Under the pieces are notes generated by a model, which ran no database searches, had not been told where the DNA came from, and was given only the letters and a program-made list of their open reading frames with translations. From Muricea muricata (Eukaryota; Cnidaria; Anthozoa; Malacalcyonacea; Plexauridae), in the NCBI GenBank assembly GCA_963855995.1, contig OY979718.1, positions 31,872,982 through 31,936,981 on the forward strand: a stretch of 64,000 nucleotides of DNA, written 5' to 3'. A program made the position numbers and the translations under genes. Positions 1 through 11,836 of this stretch are shown here, piece by piece; within the stretch, counting starts at the first letter, position 1, and every line of letters starts with the position of its first letter.

Positions 1-511
1 ATAATGGACTCATGGCGGCCATTTTGGACTATCCTCATTCGTTATTCACAGACAAATTTAATAAAAAGAAACAGATATTATTGTGGAAACATTTTGTTCA
101 CACAATGTTTATCCATTCGGACCATTCCTACCGATAAAAATAATAATTCATTTTCAACATAGTATTATCTTAATTCTGTGATTTCATGCGTCTGAAAGAA
201 GGATTTGCATGGATGAGGTGTAACATGACATGGGTAGTTTATAAGTAATAGCTCTGTAAAGTTTAAATGCGCGCTACTTGAAAATAAGAACTAATCGCTA
301 CATGGTCTTATTGCTGCGGAGCGAGCGAGCCTTAAGCGAGCCAGCGTAGCAGCAGCCTAATTTGTTCAGTTAGCAGTCAAAAAGTAAATTTTTAACGTCG
401 CTTTGGATTCTGGTCGTGCGCATTTTGTATGTGCACCCGTCGTGCGCGTTTTGATGCGCAGTTTGAACAAGATTTCCTCACCGCACTACAAGTGTTTTTT
501 CGTTCATAAAC
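1..511. other. no gene seen; AT-rich flank
   Basis: I see no coding potential here. A short GAGC-rich stretch (about 316-352, repeated gagcgagc/gagccagc) is the only notable sequence before the miniature element that starts at 512. Confidence 0.5.
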
Positions 512-626
512 CAGCCTCATACCCAGGCGCTTTATGTGCGGTGGTGCTTGGGCGCTCGCTACTTTAGTAACTGACCTCTATATCTGTAACTGTGTTAAAA
601 GCACACAGCGCCTGGGTACGAGGCTG
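512..626. mobile_element. 115-bp miniature inverted-repeat element with 9-bp TSD
   Basis: The ends form a near-perfect inverted repeat: CAGCCTCATACCCAGGCGC on the left and its complement (gcgcctgggtacgaggctg) on the right. The element is flanked by the perfect 9-bp direct repeat ttcataaac (503-511 and 627-635). It has no coding capacity. A 9-bp duplication suits a Mutator-like non-autonomous element; that family assignment is inference from TSD length alone. Confidence 0.8.
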
Positions 627-765
627 TTCATAAACACTACGCTTCCTTGCTAACTCGTTTCAGGGTAGCTGCGCATTGCAGCGAATTATTGCCACCACGC
701 TGAATAAATCAGATGCTTGGAGGTATATAAACATATATTCATCACGCTTGTTTAGTAATAATGAT

Positions 766-3090
766 AATAAAGTTTTATTGAAGAACAACGTTTCGAAGCC
801 ATCATGGCCTCATTATCAAGTTCAAATAACAAAAATAGATAATTTTTATTAATTGTTATTATTTCTTACATATTAAGAACATTTCCTCGTATCGATTGTC
901 TTTGTTCGAAAAATCAGTCTTGTGTAGGGGATTAAAATTCGCTCTTCCTACTCGTGTTTGCCCAAAAGAAGTCCAGGCATCTTTCGAAAGTTTATACCAT
1001 AAACTTGAACCAAGTCTTCCAGAAGAGAAAAAGGAACTGACAGCAACAACTCTTCGTTCAATCGCACTGAATTACATCGCATCCAAGCACACACCACCAC
1101 CAAAATCCCTGTTAAGAACTCTGAATCAACTAAAGAAACGGAATGACATTGTCATCACGAAGCCAGACAAAGGGACAGGTGTTGTTGTTATGGATAAGTC
1201 GGAATACACGAAATTACTAAGTGAAGCATCTGTTAAGGACCGGGAGAAATTCAAACCAGTTTCACTTGAGAGACCAAAGACAAGGGGAAGACCATGGTCA
1301 AGAACTACCATCCACTGTTGCAGAAAGAGAAACAGCTTCAAACCACCGTACGGAAAATTCTGCCAGAGAGAGAAGCGGACAGTGTGTGCCCCAAAGGATC
1401 CCGCCTTGCTCACCTCTATGGGTTACCAAAGACCCATAAACCTCAACTATCAATGCGACCAATACTATCTGCGACAGGAACTTACAATTTCTTGTTGGCA
1501 AAATGGCTGGATGAAAGATTGAAACCTCTATCGATCGACAAATTTACCATCATGGATCCACTAAAGTTCGTTGAAAAAGTTCGTGGCGAGAAAGTCGAGG
1601 CAGATGAAATCTTAGTGTCGTACGATGTTACATCTCTCTTCACGAATGTTCCCGTTGATGAAACCATCAAGATTTTAGTCAAGAAAGCCTTCAAAAACAA
1701 CTGGTTTAACAAGACCTACAAGTTAAACCTCAAGAGATCTGATCTAGAGACACTGTTGAACTTGGCGGTGAATCATCAGTTGTTCCAGTTCGATGGCAAC
1801 CTACATGAGCAAGTTGATGGAGTCACTATGGGTTCTCCACTTGGTCCATTGCTAGCAAATACGTTCATGTGTTCGCTTGAAGAACGACTGGTTAAGCAGA
1901 AACAGATGCCTTCTTTCTACCGACGATTCGTGGATGATACTATCACAAAGCAATCTAGTGTAAAGTCAGCAAATGAATTCCTGTCAACCCTCAACAACTG
2001 CCATCCTTCCCTACAGTTCACAATGGAAATTGAAGTCGATGGCAAACTACCATTCCTTGGGGCAGAATTAATCAGAAAAGATGATCGACTCGAATCGAAG
2101 GTTTACATCAAGCCCACGAACACTGGATTGTTGCTTCATTTCGACAGTAATGTTGATATGAACTACAAGAAAGCCCTTGTTGTCACCATGTTGAATCGCG
2201 CATTTCAGTTATCATCTACGTGGAAGTATTTCACCGAGGAATGTGAGCGGCTGAGAGAAGTGTTTCTTCGTCTGCGATATCCTCCTTGTCTCTTAGATAG
2301 TATATTTTCGAGATTTATCAACAAGAAACATCAAACCACAACAGGGAGTGCCCCTGTAAATCAGGAAGAAAAAGAGAGTGCGTTGCGATTGCGAGTTCCA
2401 TTCAAGAGCCAAAAATCTGCTGACGTGTTGAGGAGACAACTTAACAGCCTATGCAATCTCGTTGGTACAAGAATTCAACCAGTCTTTTCGAGCAAAAAGA
2501 TCGCCAAAGAATTCCGAATCGAAGAAACGAAGCCACCTCTTGTGAATCGACAGTGCGTTGTGTACAAATTTCAATGTGATCTGTGTGACGCAGATTATGT
2601 CGGCTATACATGCCGACACTTACACCAACGCATTGAAGAGCACAAGGGGTCGATGATTGGTCAACACATGATAGAGCATGGTGAAAATACCGCGAGAGTC
2701 GATGGTTGCTTCAAAGTACTAAAAAAATGCCGAAGCAAGTTCGAGTGTCTGTTGTTTGAAATGCTCTTCATAAAAGACATTCAACCATCTATGAACAAAC
2801 AATCGGACTCGATACGTGCTAAGTTATTTACTTAGCTTAAATATTTTATGTATTTTAGTTTAGATTGCCTGTCTTTGTCTTAGTTTATCTGTTTGTCTGT
2901 TTATACTTATATATTGTATTTTGGCACGTCTTAGCGCATAAATTTGAACTTATTAACTTGCGCAATTGATTAAACGTCATTTGTAAACGTCATTTAAACA
3001 ATTTTAACTGTAAAAATGATCTATATTTGTTATTTGAACTTGATAATGAGGCCATGATGGCTTCGAAACGTTGTTCTTCAATAAAACTTT
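766..3090 (+). mobile_element. Penelope-like retroelement bounded by inverted ~70-bp repeats
   Basis: The polymerase gene at 896-2835 lies between two copies of a ~70-bp sequence in inverted orientation, about 766-840 and 3019-3090, with roughly one mismatch across the arms (core gccatcatggcctcattatc on the left and its complement on the right). Penelope-like elements often carry direct or inverted pseudo-LTRs, which fits. The 5' end of the coding region looks incomplete because no convincing upstream start is seen. An (AAT)n tract lies just beyond the right repeat. Confidence 0.85.
896..2835 (+). pseudogene. Penelope-like reverse transcriptase / GIY-YIG endonuclease, one frameshift
   Basis: The left part (896 to about 1294) reads through LKKRNDIVITKPDKGTGVVV, typical of the N-terminal part of Penelope-like RTs. 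It then needs a one-base frame change near 1290-1296. The rest (1294-2835) is open to the stop and contains SYDVTSLFTNVP (RT motif A region), MGSPLGPLLAN (motif B) and YRRFVDDT (catalytic YxDD-type box C). The C-terminal segment has CDLCDADYVGYT followed by a spaced R and EEH, a GIY-YIG nuclease with the CxxC usual in this family. RT plus GIY-YIG in this order identifies a Penelope-like element. The frame break makes this copy inactive unless it is a sequencing error. No other break is seen. Confidence 0.88.
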
Positions 3091-3140
3091 TATCGCTTAC
3101 GTTTGTTTCGAAATCTATTTCAAAAAGTTTGTTGATAAAG

Positions 3141-3249
<109 letters not shown>

Positions 3250-4051
3250 ATATATTTTGGGTTGCATAAATGTCATTTTCCAATAACCTATAAAATAATT
3301 AAAGCTCCGCAGCATCCCTACCTTGCAGGTAACCTAGTAATAATAATAATAATAATGATCTTAATTTAGCATACGTCGCAGACGCGCTTACGCACCCCAA
3401 AAAATCATGAATTTACTGTCTGTATATATTCATCCTTGTGCTGTGCTACTTTTCTCGACTTTTCATTTGAGTGATAGGGAAACGAAAAGTCTCTGTCATT
3501 AATCTGCGTTTTAGGATATTTTAAAACGTCAAATTGTTATTGGCGAATTTGGCGGCGCTGCAATATGAGAAAACTGTAGCGTGCACCCCGTCGACATTAG
3601 TATTAACGTCACTCATCACATTTTCATCTAATCCATGGATTTGGCGTGAAAGCCAACGAGGGGGCGCTAATTGGTTTTTCTTACAGTGAAGTCCGATTCC
3701 TTAATAAAAAATATAGTAAAATGCCTAAAAATAAATGCCATTTGTCGCCAGAGTATTTATTTTTTCCTCTTTTTTTTGTTTTGAAGCATTGCAGATAACA
3801 CAAAATTACAATTTTTTGGGCTGAGTAGGCCAAGTTAGTTTAATAAAATGCACTTGCGAGAAGACAAAGTATAAACATGTACTTCGCGCCGTGTGGCGGT
3901 ACTTTTATGACTATATATCGTCAACAGGAATTACATATAAAGCAAAAATTGCGCAGCGTATCTTTTGTGAACGTGTTATATCCGTATATATTACCCAAAG
4001 ACAAAGTGTGTTGCGCAAATGAAGATATTGTCCTTTATATTATGAAAAGCT

Positions 4052-4366
4052 ATGGTACGTAGATGCGCTTGGGGTACGTGTAGAAACGATGAACGGTTTC
4101 CTCATTTAGGGAAGCGAAATGCGAACGGCGATGCTGATATATTTTTAATTCGCTTTCCTTCTGCTCGATATGAAGGAGAGAGACGACAAAGATGGATAAA
4201 AGTTTGTCATCCAGGTGATAATTTTGAATGCACTAAAAACAGCTATATCGGCTGTAGCTTACATTTTGTCGATGAAGATGGATCAACGATGGAACACCCG
4301 GATCCTATATCTGCAGTAAAAAGTCATGAAAATGTAAGAATATATATCAGTTATACCAGCGTATAG
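4052..4366 (+). CDS. THAP-domain zinc finger fragment inside a transposon
   Basis: A 104-aa ORF starting MVRRCAWGTC. It shows the THAP C2CH signature: Cys pair CAWGTC, then RFP, then RRQRWIKVCHPG with the conserved Trp, then C and SYIGCSLHF supplying the last Cys/His. THAP domains bind DNA, commonly transposon ends. The ORF sits between long inverted repeats, so it belongs to the element rather than to a host gene. It ends soon after the domain, either as a truncated transposase or as a first exon whose 3' end I cannot place. Spacing of the C2CH residues supports the domain call well; autonomous function is unlikely. Confidence 0.75.
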   Translation: MVRRCAWGTCRNDERFPHLGKRNANGDADIFLIRFPSARYEGERRQRWIKVCHPGDNFECTKNSYIGCSLHFVDEDGSTMEHPDPISAVKSHENVRIYISYTSV

Positions 4367-4431
4367 GTATATAAATATTACCCGATTTTTTAAGGAAAGT
4401 TTCATGTATTCAACAGCACAAGCGATAGCGA

Positions 4432-4509
4432 CTAACCCTGGCTTAAGTTGGCTGTTCTCACACTAACACCGCGATCTTGCAGAAATCTTTTCAACTCAGG
4501 CATTTTCAT
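4432..4509 (-). CDS. SAP-like peptide fragment, convergent with the THAP ORF
   Basis: On the minus strand, from an ATG at 4509, the peptide begins MKMPELKRFLQDRGVSV. The LKRFLxxRGV pattern matches the first helix of a SAP DNA-binding motif, as found in some cnidarian and fish transposon or YqaJ-type proteins (family knowledge, not tested here). The frame stays open upstream to 4620 with a hydrophobic stretch, but the SAP-like part most likely starts at 4509. The frame stops at 4432. It lies in the same TIR-bounded element as the THAP ORF, in the opposite direction. Confidence 0.4.
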   Translation of the reverse strand: MKMPELKRFLQDRGVSVRTANLSQG

Positions 4510-5120
4510 CGATGTGAATTTTTTCTCGAGACTAATTACCATCTTGTATGCAATAAACCATAAAGCGCAAAACAATAATGCTAATGTGAATATGACTGTA
4601 TACCATGTGCATTGACACACTGATTTTCCTCATTCGCGCTTCAGATCTTTGCCCTTGCTATAATATATACGAATAACCTTGTTATATATATCATTAACGC
4701 GTTCACAAAAGATACATTGCGCAATTTTTGCTTTTTATGTAATTCCTGTTGACGATATAGAGTCATAAAAATACCACCACACGGCGCGAAATACATGTTT
4801 ATACTTTGTGTTCTCGCAAGTGCATTTTATTAAACTTGGCCTATTCAGCCCAAAAAATTCTAACTTTGTGTTATCTGCAATGCTTCAAAACAAAAAAAAA
4901 ACTGGAAAAAATAAATACTCTGACGACAAATGGCATTTATTTTTAGGCATTTTACTATATTTTTACTGTAAGAAAAACCAATTAGCGCCCCCTGTTGGTT
5001 TTCACGCCATATCCATAGATTGCGGCTAAGTTCACTTGTGCTTGCTATCATATTACCTTTGCAATTTATGTACGTTAATCGCGTCAAATTGTAATAAAAC
5101 TATATAAGACTTACATAGTC

Positions 5121-5760
5121 TAGTGCTGTGCACCGGAGCCGGAGTTTTGCCCTATTTTGCCGGAGCCGGAGCCGGAGCTGGAGCCGGAGTTTTTTCACCT
5201 CCGGCAAAACTCCGGCAGCACTTATTCGTGCTGCAAACTTCTATCATAGAATAGATCAACGAAAAAACTAACTCCATTGGCGAAAAAGTAAATACAGCCT
5301 AATACGGCTTGCCACAAACATATAAATTATAATTATGGTATTTAATGTTACTTTTGTGTAACTGTGACGTCCGTAAGACGGTAAAGCGCGTGAAAATTTT
5401 ATCTGAAAATTTCATTAAACGCTGCGACGCTATATGCTCACAATTATCAACATGAAAGGTCGAATATATGTTTTTAAGAATAACTGAAACATTGCTATTA
5501 ACTGTATGTTTTTTCCAGAAGAGAAAATGCGTCTTGTTTTACAAATACAATACCGTGCATTGTGCATATTGCAAAATGTAATGCGAAGAATGCGAAAAAA
5601 ACAAAGATGGTGTTTCCACTTTAAACTGCAAAAATTTTCAATTTTGACAAATTTACACACAAGCGTAAAATTTTCTGCTGGAGCCGGAGTTTTTTTGCCG
5701 GAGCCGGAGTTTTTTTTGCCGGAGCCGGAGGTGAAAAAACCGGAGTTTTTACAGTTCTAC
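5121..5760. repeat. GCCGGAG-rich repeat pair
   Basis: Two clusters of ccggag/gccggag motifs (about 5130-5215 and 5678-5750), separated by T-runs, bracket ~450 bp of AT-rich DNA. The left cluster ends with the complement (ctccggcaaaactccggc), so the units are partly inverted. Related GGAGCC hexamers recur near the duplicated genes downstream. No gene is supported between the clusters. Confidence 0.65.
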
Positions 5761-6154
5761 CATAGTCCCTGCTTTGGTAAAAGATAATATGTTATAATTT
5801 TACTGTTTACGCAACAGATCACGAGATTAAAATTCAAAACAATAGAAACTCCGAAAAATGTAAAAATATTGATGCTATAGCTTATTTACTTCTGTTTGCT
5901 TTTGTTGCCCGCAGCAATCTCTATCTTGCAGGTAACCTAGTCAACAGTACTAAACTGCATGTTGTCATTACAAATCTCCACACAAAAAAAATTGATAAAA
6001 TTGCAAAATATGCAAAATATGCAAACCTGTTGGAAGCACCGTCCGGAAACGGTATTTAATTAACGCTGACGCACTTCGAATTTGATACCTCAATGTCGTA
6101 ACACAATTCAAGTTCACATTCTATCATCTTCCTCGAAAAGTGTACGTTCAAAAT

Positions 6155-6715
6155 ATGGCAGCTTTTAAAGTATTATTCCTCGTTGTCGTTTTTTATTGTG
6201 GCACTCAAGCATTTGACGAGTGCCACGACGAGTATGATTGCCGTGGCTTAGAAGTATGCTGTAAAAAGAGATGGTCGTGGGACGATAGTGAATGCGCTTA
6301 TAGTTGTGTCGGGAAGTCTTGTGATTCAAACAGTGACTGTGGAGACGACTATTGCTGCAACAACATTTGTCGCTCGAGCTGTTCAGGAGACTCTTGTCTT
6401 ACTGATTCCGACTGTGATGGTGACAGTGAATTTTGTTGTGAGTATTCTTGTCAGATAGGCACCTGCGGATTGCACGGTTGGATTATCGCTGTAATAGTGC
6501 TTAGCATTCTCGGTGTTGTCGGAACAATCGTCGGTGTCTTCTTCTGTGTTTATTGCTCGTACAGACGCAGTAGATCTCCTGGACTAATCGTCAACGGAGC
6601 ACCACTCGCGGCGGCGCCAGCCACCACGATGGTCGCTGGTCCAAACTGCAGCTATGCTCAAGGCCAAGGACCACCACCAGTTTATCAACCGCCGCAACCA
6701 CAGATAATGAAGTAG
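6155..6715 (+). CDS. cysteine-rich single-pass membrane protein with PPxY tail, paralog 1
   Basis: Predicted 186 aa, no intron seen. I chose the ATG at 6155 because MAAFKV is shared by all three copies; an in-frame GTG lies 15 bases upstream. Residues 1-19 look like a signal peptide. Residues 21-104 hold three cysteine modules of the form C..x.DC...xxCC...C...C (for example SNSDCGDDYCC). Residues 107-134 are a hydrophobic span followed by basic YRRSRS, so the protein should be type I with the cysteines outside. The cytoplasmic tail is Pro/Ala-rich and contains PPVY (174-177), a classic WW-domain ligand. The layout recalls Shisa-type proteins, but the cysteine spacing is closer to WAP/dickkopf-like modules; I do not assign a family. 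Copies at 13015 and 24176 are close relatives. Confidence 0.85.
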   Translation: MAAFKVLFLVVVFYCGTQAFDECHDEYDCRGLEVCCKKRWSWDDSECAYSCVGKSCDSNSDCGDDYCCNNICRSSCSGDSCLTDSDCDGDSEFCCEYSCQIGTCGLHGWIIAVIVLSILGVVGTIVGVFFCVYCSYRRSRSPGLIVNGAPLAAAPATTMVAGPNCSYAQGQGPPPVYQPPQPQIMK

Positions 6716-9236
6716 GATTTTTGACAGTGAACCGTGTTGTGCTCAAGCAAAGTTTGACCTTCACAAGAACCTTTCATAGGCCTTTATATTGACCTGGGTT
6801 TTTTTGTAACCATGTATAATAGTTAGTGAAACGTAACAGAAAACTTACAAATCATATAATTTTAGCCATTATGAATGCAATATCAATGTATAGTTAGAAA
6901 TTAAGCTTGACTCGGGTAACTCGCGTACATACACAAGTGTATTTTCAGATTTAGAATTAAAATGACAATATTTGTTTTATGTATAGTTAAATATGCTGTC
7001 AAATTGGGTATCTATTTTTTTCTGTGGTGTCTGGAAGGCTTGTTGTTGTAATCGTAAATACTTGTTCACTTTTTAAGCTACTAATATAAAAATCATAGAT
7101 GCAGGAATATCATAAATCTCTCCTCCAGAGCGGGTACTTTTCATTAATATTCAAACTAGCAGCATACTGATGTTGCTCAACGACTAACATGTAATGGATA
7201 AAGCATGAGCAGCCGCTCTGCATCTGGATGAAAACGTTCGTATTCTTTCGTATATATTTTTGAGTGGATACTATCGCCAGGCACGCTGTCGTTTGTAATT
7301 TAAAGAAGGATCGATGCGTGACGTAATAAGACAATAATATAAATGACGTAATGTAAATCTGGGCGTATTTTTTACGTTCGTACGCAGTCATGTATGTAAT
7401 ATTTAACTCCCAGAGTCTCATCCTGTCTGGTACGAAATGTATGCTAGATGTTTCGATTATTGTGTTTGATGGGCATGTTATGGATGTTCAGTGTTCTTTC
7501 TTTCCTCAATAAGGCTAAATTTGATATTTCTTTCACTTTCTTGGTGAATTTGTGCATAGGTTTCCTAAAAATTTCCTGCCTTTATCTGACACTTTTCATC
7601 ATGTAAGCTTTCTGCTTACCTTGTACAATTGCCATTTTGTTCTGCCTGAAACTTTCTGATTTCATCTGGTGCAGAAACTAGTTTAGTACAATGTAAAGTA
7701 TTATCAAGAAACCCATGTGCAAATCGCGTGTAACTTGAGTTATTTTGCAACTGAGAGCTTTCTAACACACTCAACGTTTTCTGAGATCAATGGTCCCATA
7801 CATTCGACGACGTATCGACGAAGCAAGAAAATTAATGCGTCTTAAAATGTAAAAACCTTTCAGGATGTTCCACCACTGTTTATCAGAAGTCTGTCTTAAG
7901 CTCAACTGTATAATATACTTTTTAATTTCTCAGAGCCAGAGGAGTCATTGGTGAGTCTTTGCCGAAATGTCTTCACGATTCCATGCCAGTGATTTGGGTA
8001 AAACCGGCTATAGTTCTTGACAATTTACCACCTTCATCTTCCAATTCCATTGTTGTCATTGATTTAAATTTATTCGCTTTAGAACATATTTTCCTAAAAA
8101 TATTTGCTATCCTTCTATTAGACCTTTATTTTAGTGTTTAGCGTTTAAGCGTTTAGTAGTTAAATTTAACACGTTTTATTTTCGTGAAGTGAATCAATTT
8201 GTCCCTGGAAAAGCAAAGCAAATTTCATATTAGGTCGCATGAAATCGAGAATTCGACAGCGTAGAAGAACGAAAATGCTAATAGGTTATTTGTGGTTTGC
8301 GTGCGCGCAGGTAATGGTATATATTATTAGTTATCTGGAAACAGTGAGTTACTATATTAATTAACTGGTTTCTCAATCAAAGGAGAAACAAACAAACTTG
8401 TATTTCTATGGGTCAACCTTAGCTAACGCAATACTGACGGAATTAGAAATCGTTTAATTTTCGTCAAGCCACTTATTAACAACGGTAATGTTACGTAGAT
8501 GACACTTCAGTTCTAACTGCAAAACCTTCCGACATCTTCTATTTGCCCTGGATGCAATGCCAACTACGTAGGAAACCAAAAAAAACTGATCGCTGCTTGC
8601 ACACTGGATTAACCAAAGAACATTCCTCTGATGACTCTCCCGAAATATACAACCACTGATTATTAGCTGTAATGAATTCAATGTTATAAAGAAATAAAAG
8701 AATTAAACTACTCGAAATAAATCCTTATTAATTTTCAACTGATCATATCTTGTTACTTCACTATACAATAGTGCATGCATGTACAATATCATCATCATTC
8801 ATTTCCTAATGACCTGCACTAGTTTAGTCGAAACGTCGAAGTAAACCTTCGGAGAATCATCAGATACTCAGTGGTTCCCGTGATTTTTAGCAGAAATTGT
8901 GACGCATTTTGCGGGGCAAAAAGAACAAATTAGCGGGTCAAGTGTGTACTAAATTTTTCTAAAGCGTGGGGGACCAGGCTGGATCGCGCAGATATTTGCT
9001 CATTTTTAACAACCAGAGTATGACGTCAAAAAATTGTTATTGTGAGAAACGTGACAACCCAAGAATGACTCGATATTGATAGTTATTATATGTATGGGGG
9101 ATACACAAAACACAAGGGCAACTCGGTCCCTGTGCTCTCTCGACATTTCGACCTTTAGGGTATCCTATAAAGCCATGACCAATATCGATAGCTGCAGTCT
9201 TGAGAGGGTCACTACCTGACTCGTGCCCTGTCGTCC
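6716..9236. other. no convincing gene; diverged 3' flank of paralog 1
   Basis: The first ~600 bases after paralog 1 still resemble the 3' flanks of the other paralogs: attttcagatttaga, acatgtaatggataaagcat and cgtttgtaatttaaagaagg each have counterparts at 24880-25510. Beyond about 7320 I find only short unsupported ORFs. Confidence 0.5.
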
Positions 9237-9381
9237 CTTTATGAGAATACTACTCCAGAAAAAATATAGAGATCATTCCGACAAGGCTAAAAATGATACT
9301 CCAGATAAGTACAGATCGTTTTTGAAAATGATACTCACTACTATAAATCGATACAGCGATACCACCCACGATACACGTACA

Positions 9382-9412
<31 letters not shown>

Positions 9413-10020
9413 ATGCAAGTTTGCAGGGGGGCGGGGGGTATTTTAGGCCCCATAATCGACAATATAATTATTTATTAATGTAAATATACAAAATGACAGT
9501 ATTTAGAGCAAGACTTTTAGAATGGAGTAAACATGGTCTTTCTGCTTTGATGGATTTCTTTTTAGAAAGCGTGTGATGTTTGGCTTATACATGGTTTTAT
9601 GTATACGGCATAGTCGGCATGTACTATGTGTTTATACCGAGGTAAAATATGACACATATCTAAACGATAAATTTCGATTCCATTACAAGCAAACCACGTT
9701 TGATTATTGGGCGAAATCAATTTGATACATACATACATAACATCGATAACATACATAGGCTCGTTCGAAACTTCGAATTCATTTGATACGGCGTAGCCTA
9801 CATTAGCAGTTGATTAGCTTTATTTCTTTATGTGCTAAGTCGTAGTAGATGTATGCAGCTATTGGTCGAATTCACGAACGATAACTTGTGAATTAATGAC
9901 CTACTTGACATATAAAAAACTATATCAGACTACGCTATATCAGATAAATACGTATCGAAATATATCGATTCCACATTACGCGTCAGAGATCCAAGTGCCT
10001 AATGTCATTCTTGTTTTCTA
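9237..10020. repeat. segmental duplication, copy A, left part
   Basis: This matches 20732-21473 with few differences, from gagaatactactccagaaa to cattcttgttttcta. It contains four GGAGCC hexamers after acacgtacac, where copy B has about two. In copy A the match is interrupted at 10020 and resumes at about 12547. Copy B is itself interrupted at 21510-23559 by a different element. Confidence 0.85.
9378..9413. repeat. GGAGCC hexanucleotide array
   Basis: Four to five tandem ggagcc units followed by atgcaagtttgcagg and a G-run. The same motif in variable copy number occurs at 20861-20876, and its complement at 12851-12888 and 24074-24090. Confidence 0.85.
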
Positions 10021-11269
10021 ATGTGCGTCATATTAGTTGACCTGCGTCTAAGGACGTAAAACCTCATTCATATCATTAACGGGACGAAAGACACGGAAAT
10101 CGCCATTTCTTATTGGCTCTTGCTATATCACCTATACGCAAAATATGGCTAAACTAAACATAGTAATATTTGATTGGCTATGGCATGAGCTGTCTTATAT
10201 GCTAACTATGTTGTTCTGAGTTAATCGTTTTGTAATTTGCATGGTCAATACATGCAAATGATTATTGTACGAAGAAAGTCATTTTGACGGATTATGCTTG
10301 CAACTCGCAGTAATCTAATGACCGAAGGGATTTGTGATTAGTCTTCACCAGCTATTATAACAGCTACAATTTGTAGATGAAAAACACACTCTAGGCTCTA
10401 GCTGCGTGTCTGTCATAAATGTGGGCCGGGCCTATTGCACATTTGGTGAAGCATATTTCGCTCAGCTTTACGAATTAATCTTCGAGGTTGTCTTGGTCTA
10501 GCTCTTGGAGGCATCTCTCAAATGATTTGTCTTGCACGCATGGAGTTTCAAAAACTGCAGACTTATGATTTGCGTATACATTTCAGTCATTGTGCACTTA
10601 TTATGTTTGGGGTATTTGAAAATACATCATATTATCCAAGCTATAGAAATTTCGCGTATTGTATAACTGCCTCATTGTGTTTAATATGCACCTTTCAGAC
10701 AATTAGTCCTATGAACATTCCAAAACATACAGAATGTGTTCAATGTGATTGACATTGCGTGTCATTATACAGTATTGTGAGTTGTGATGTTGTGAACTGC
10801 CCGCTCTACACTTTTGCAAATGTTTGACGATAATTCTTGAACAATATAATGTAAGGTCTAGTTTGAAACATGCATCACAGCATTAGGTAGCTAATACTTT
10901 AAAAATCATGATCATTTTATTTTGTTCATTTTATCATGATCATACTATTTACGCGACGAGATCTACATAATTTAGCTAGGTCGCTCGTTTAGCCCTTCTA
11001 TGCACCTTATTATCGCATAGCCTTTATGCAACCAATCAAGTTTGAGTTTTTAACGTATGACGTTTGCATAACTGAATATAAGCACGTATACGTCCTTAGA
11101 TGCAGGTCAACTATTAGTTAACATGCACAACTTGACGAAAACGAACGAATATTCAGTTATGTTAATGTCTATCACATGTTTTATGCAAACTATACGAGTA
11201 CTTTTGAAATTAGTTAAAACGCATTGGCACGTAGGCAGCCATGGTTGACGACTTATATGTGATTGAGGT

Positions 11270-11400
11270 ACTTGTTGCTGAGCTGGATGTGGTTGGTGGG
11301 GATGTGGTTGAGCTGCTCGTTGCTGAGGTGGACGTGGTTGCATGGAGTGTGGTTGACAGAGTGTGGTTGACAGAGTGTGGTTGACAGAGTGGTTGACGAG
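11270..11400. repeat. GT-rich imperfect minisatellite
   Basis: Repeated gttgctgagctgga / gagtgtggttgaca units. The clearest section is agagtgtggttgac repeated three times at about 11345-11390. Pro/His/Gln-rich and Ser/Thr-rich minus-strand ORFs across it reflect the repeat. Confidence 0.75.
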
Positions 11401-11722
11401 GAAATAGAACTTGTTGTTGGGGTAATGGCATTTGTATACGATCCTTATCGCATGATATGCTTCTTGACGTTGCTCTGCATTTGCAAAATTTGCATATTCA
11501 TTTCGTCCACTCTTTCCATCAGACCCTGAAATATACAGTAAATACGTACATATACTACACATATACACACAAAATTGAATGGGTATTTTGTTTATACCTT
11601 TGCAAAAATCAATGTTTGATTACTGTACTTACTGCCTTACTTCACGATGAACGTAGTCTCGAACTCGCCTACGCACAGAATTGGCAACCAATGTGTGGTA
11701 ACTGCTCAATTCGGGATTTCTT

Positions 11723-11836
11723 TTAATACCATGGACTATAGTATCCCACGAAGCACCGTGTTGCCGATATTGCTCTGCAATGATAAGCCTTCCTCAGTTC
11801 TACGTTTCCAATCTTTACTCTTGGTCGAGGAGGCAT
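11723..11836 (-). CDS. short MPPRPR peptide in TIR element
   Basis: 37 codons, starting MPPRPRVKIGNVELRKAYH. The start resembles the peptide MPPRARPRQPRR read from 10514 on the same strand in the adjacent element. It is probably an exon or remnant of a transposon-encoded DNA-binding protein. I cannot name the family. Confidence 0.3.
   Translation of the reverse strand: MPPRPRVKIGNVELRKAYHCRAISATRCFVGYYSPWY

Larger units (their letters stand above)
3629..5020. mobile_element. 1.4-kb DNA transposon with ~340-bp TIRs carrying THAP and SAP fragments
   Basis: The left arm (about 3629-3975) and right arm (about 4698-5020) are inverted copies: gggggcgctaattggttttt pairs with aaaaaccaattagcgccccc, and acatgtacttcgcgccgtgt pairs with acacggcgcgaaatacatgt. 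Similarity stops just outside ATCCATGGAT / ATCCATAGAT. The ~700-bp centre holds a THAP zinc-finger ORF on + and a SAP-like peptide on -. No complete transposase is present, so the copy looks non-autonomous. I could not find a clear target-site duplication. Family is uncertain; THAP domains occur in P-type transposases and other transposon proteins. Confidence 0.75.

Noticed and set aside
8820-8880. Possible hammerhead-like CTGATGA sequence on the minus strand
   Set aside because: CTGATGA is followed by no GAAA box on the same strand; the CGAAAC lies on the opposite strand, so no catalytic core can form.
11107-11568. 153-aa Pro/His/Gln-rich minus-strand ORF
   Set aside because: Composition follows the GT-rich minisatellite and the frame lies within a non-autonomous TIR insertion.
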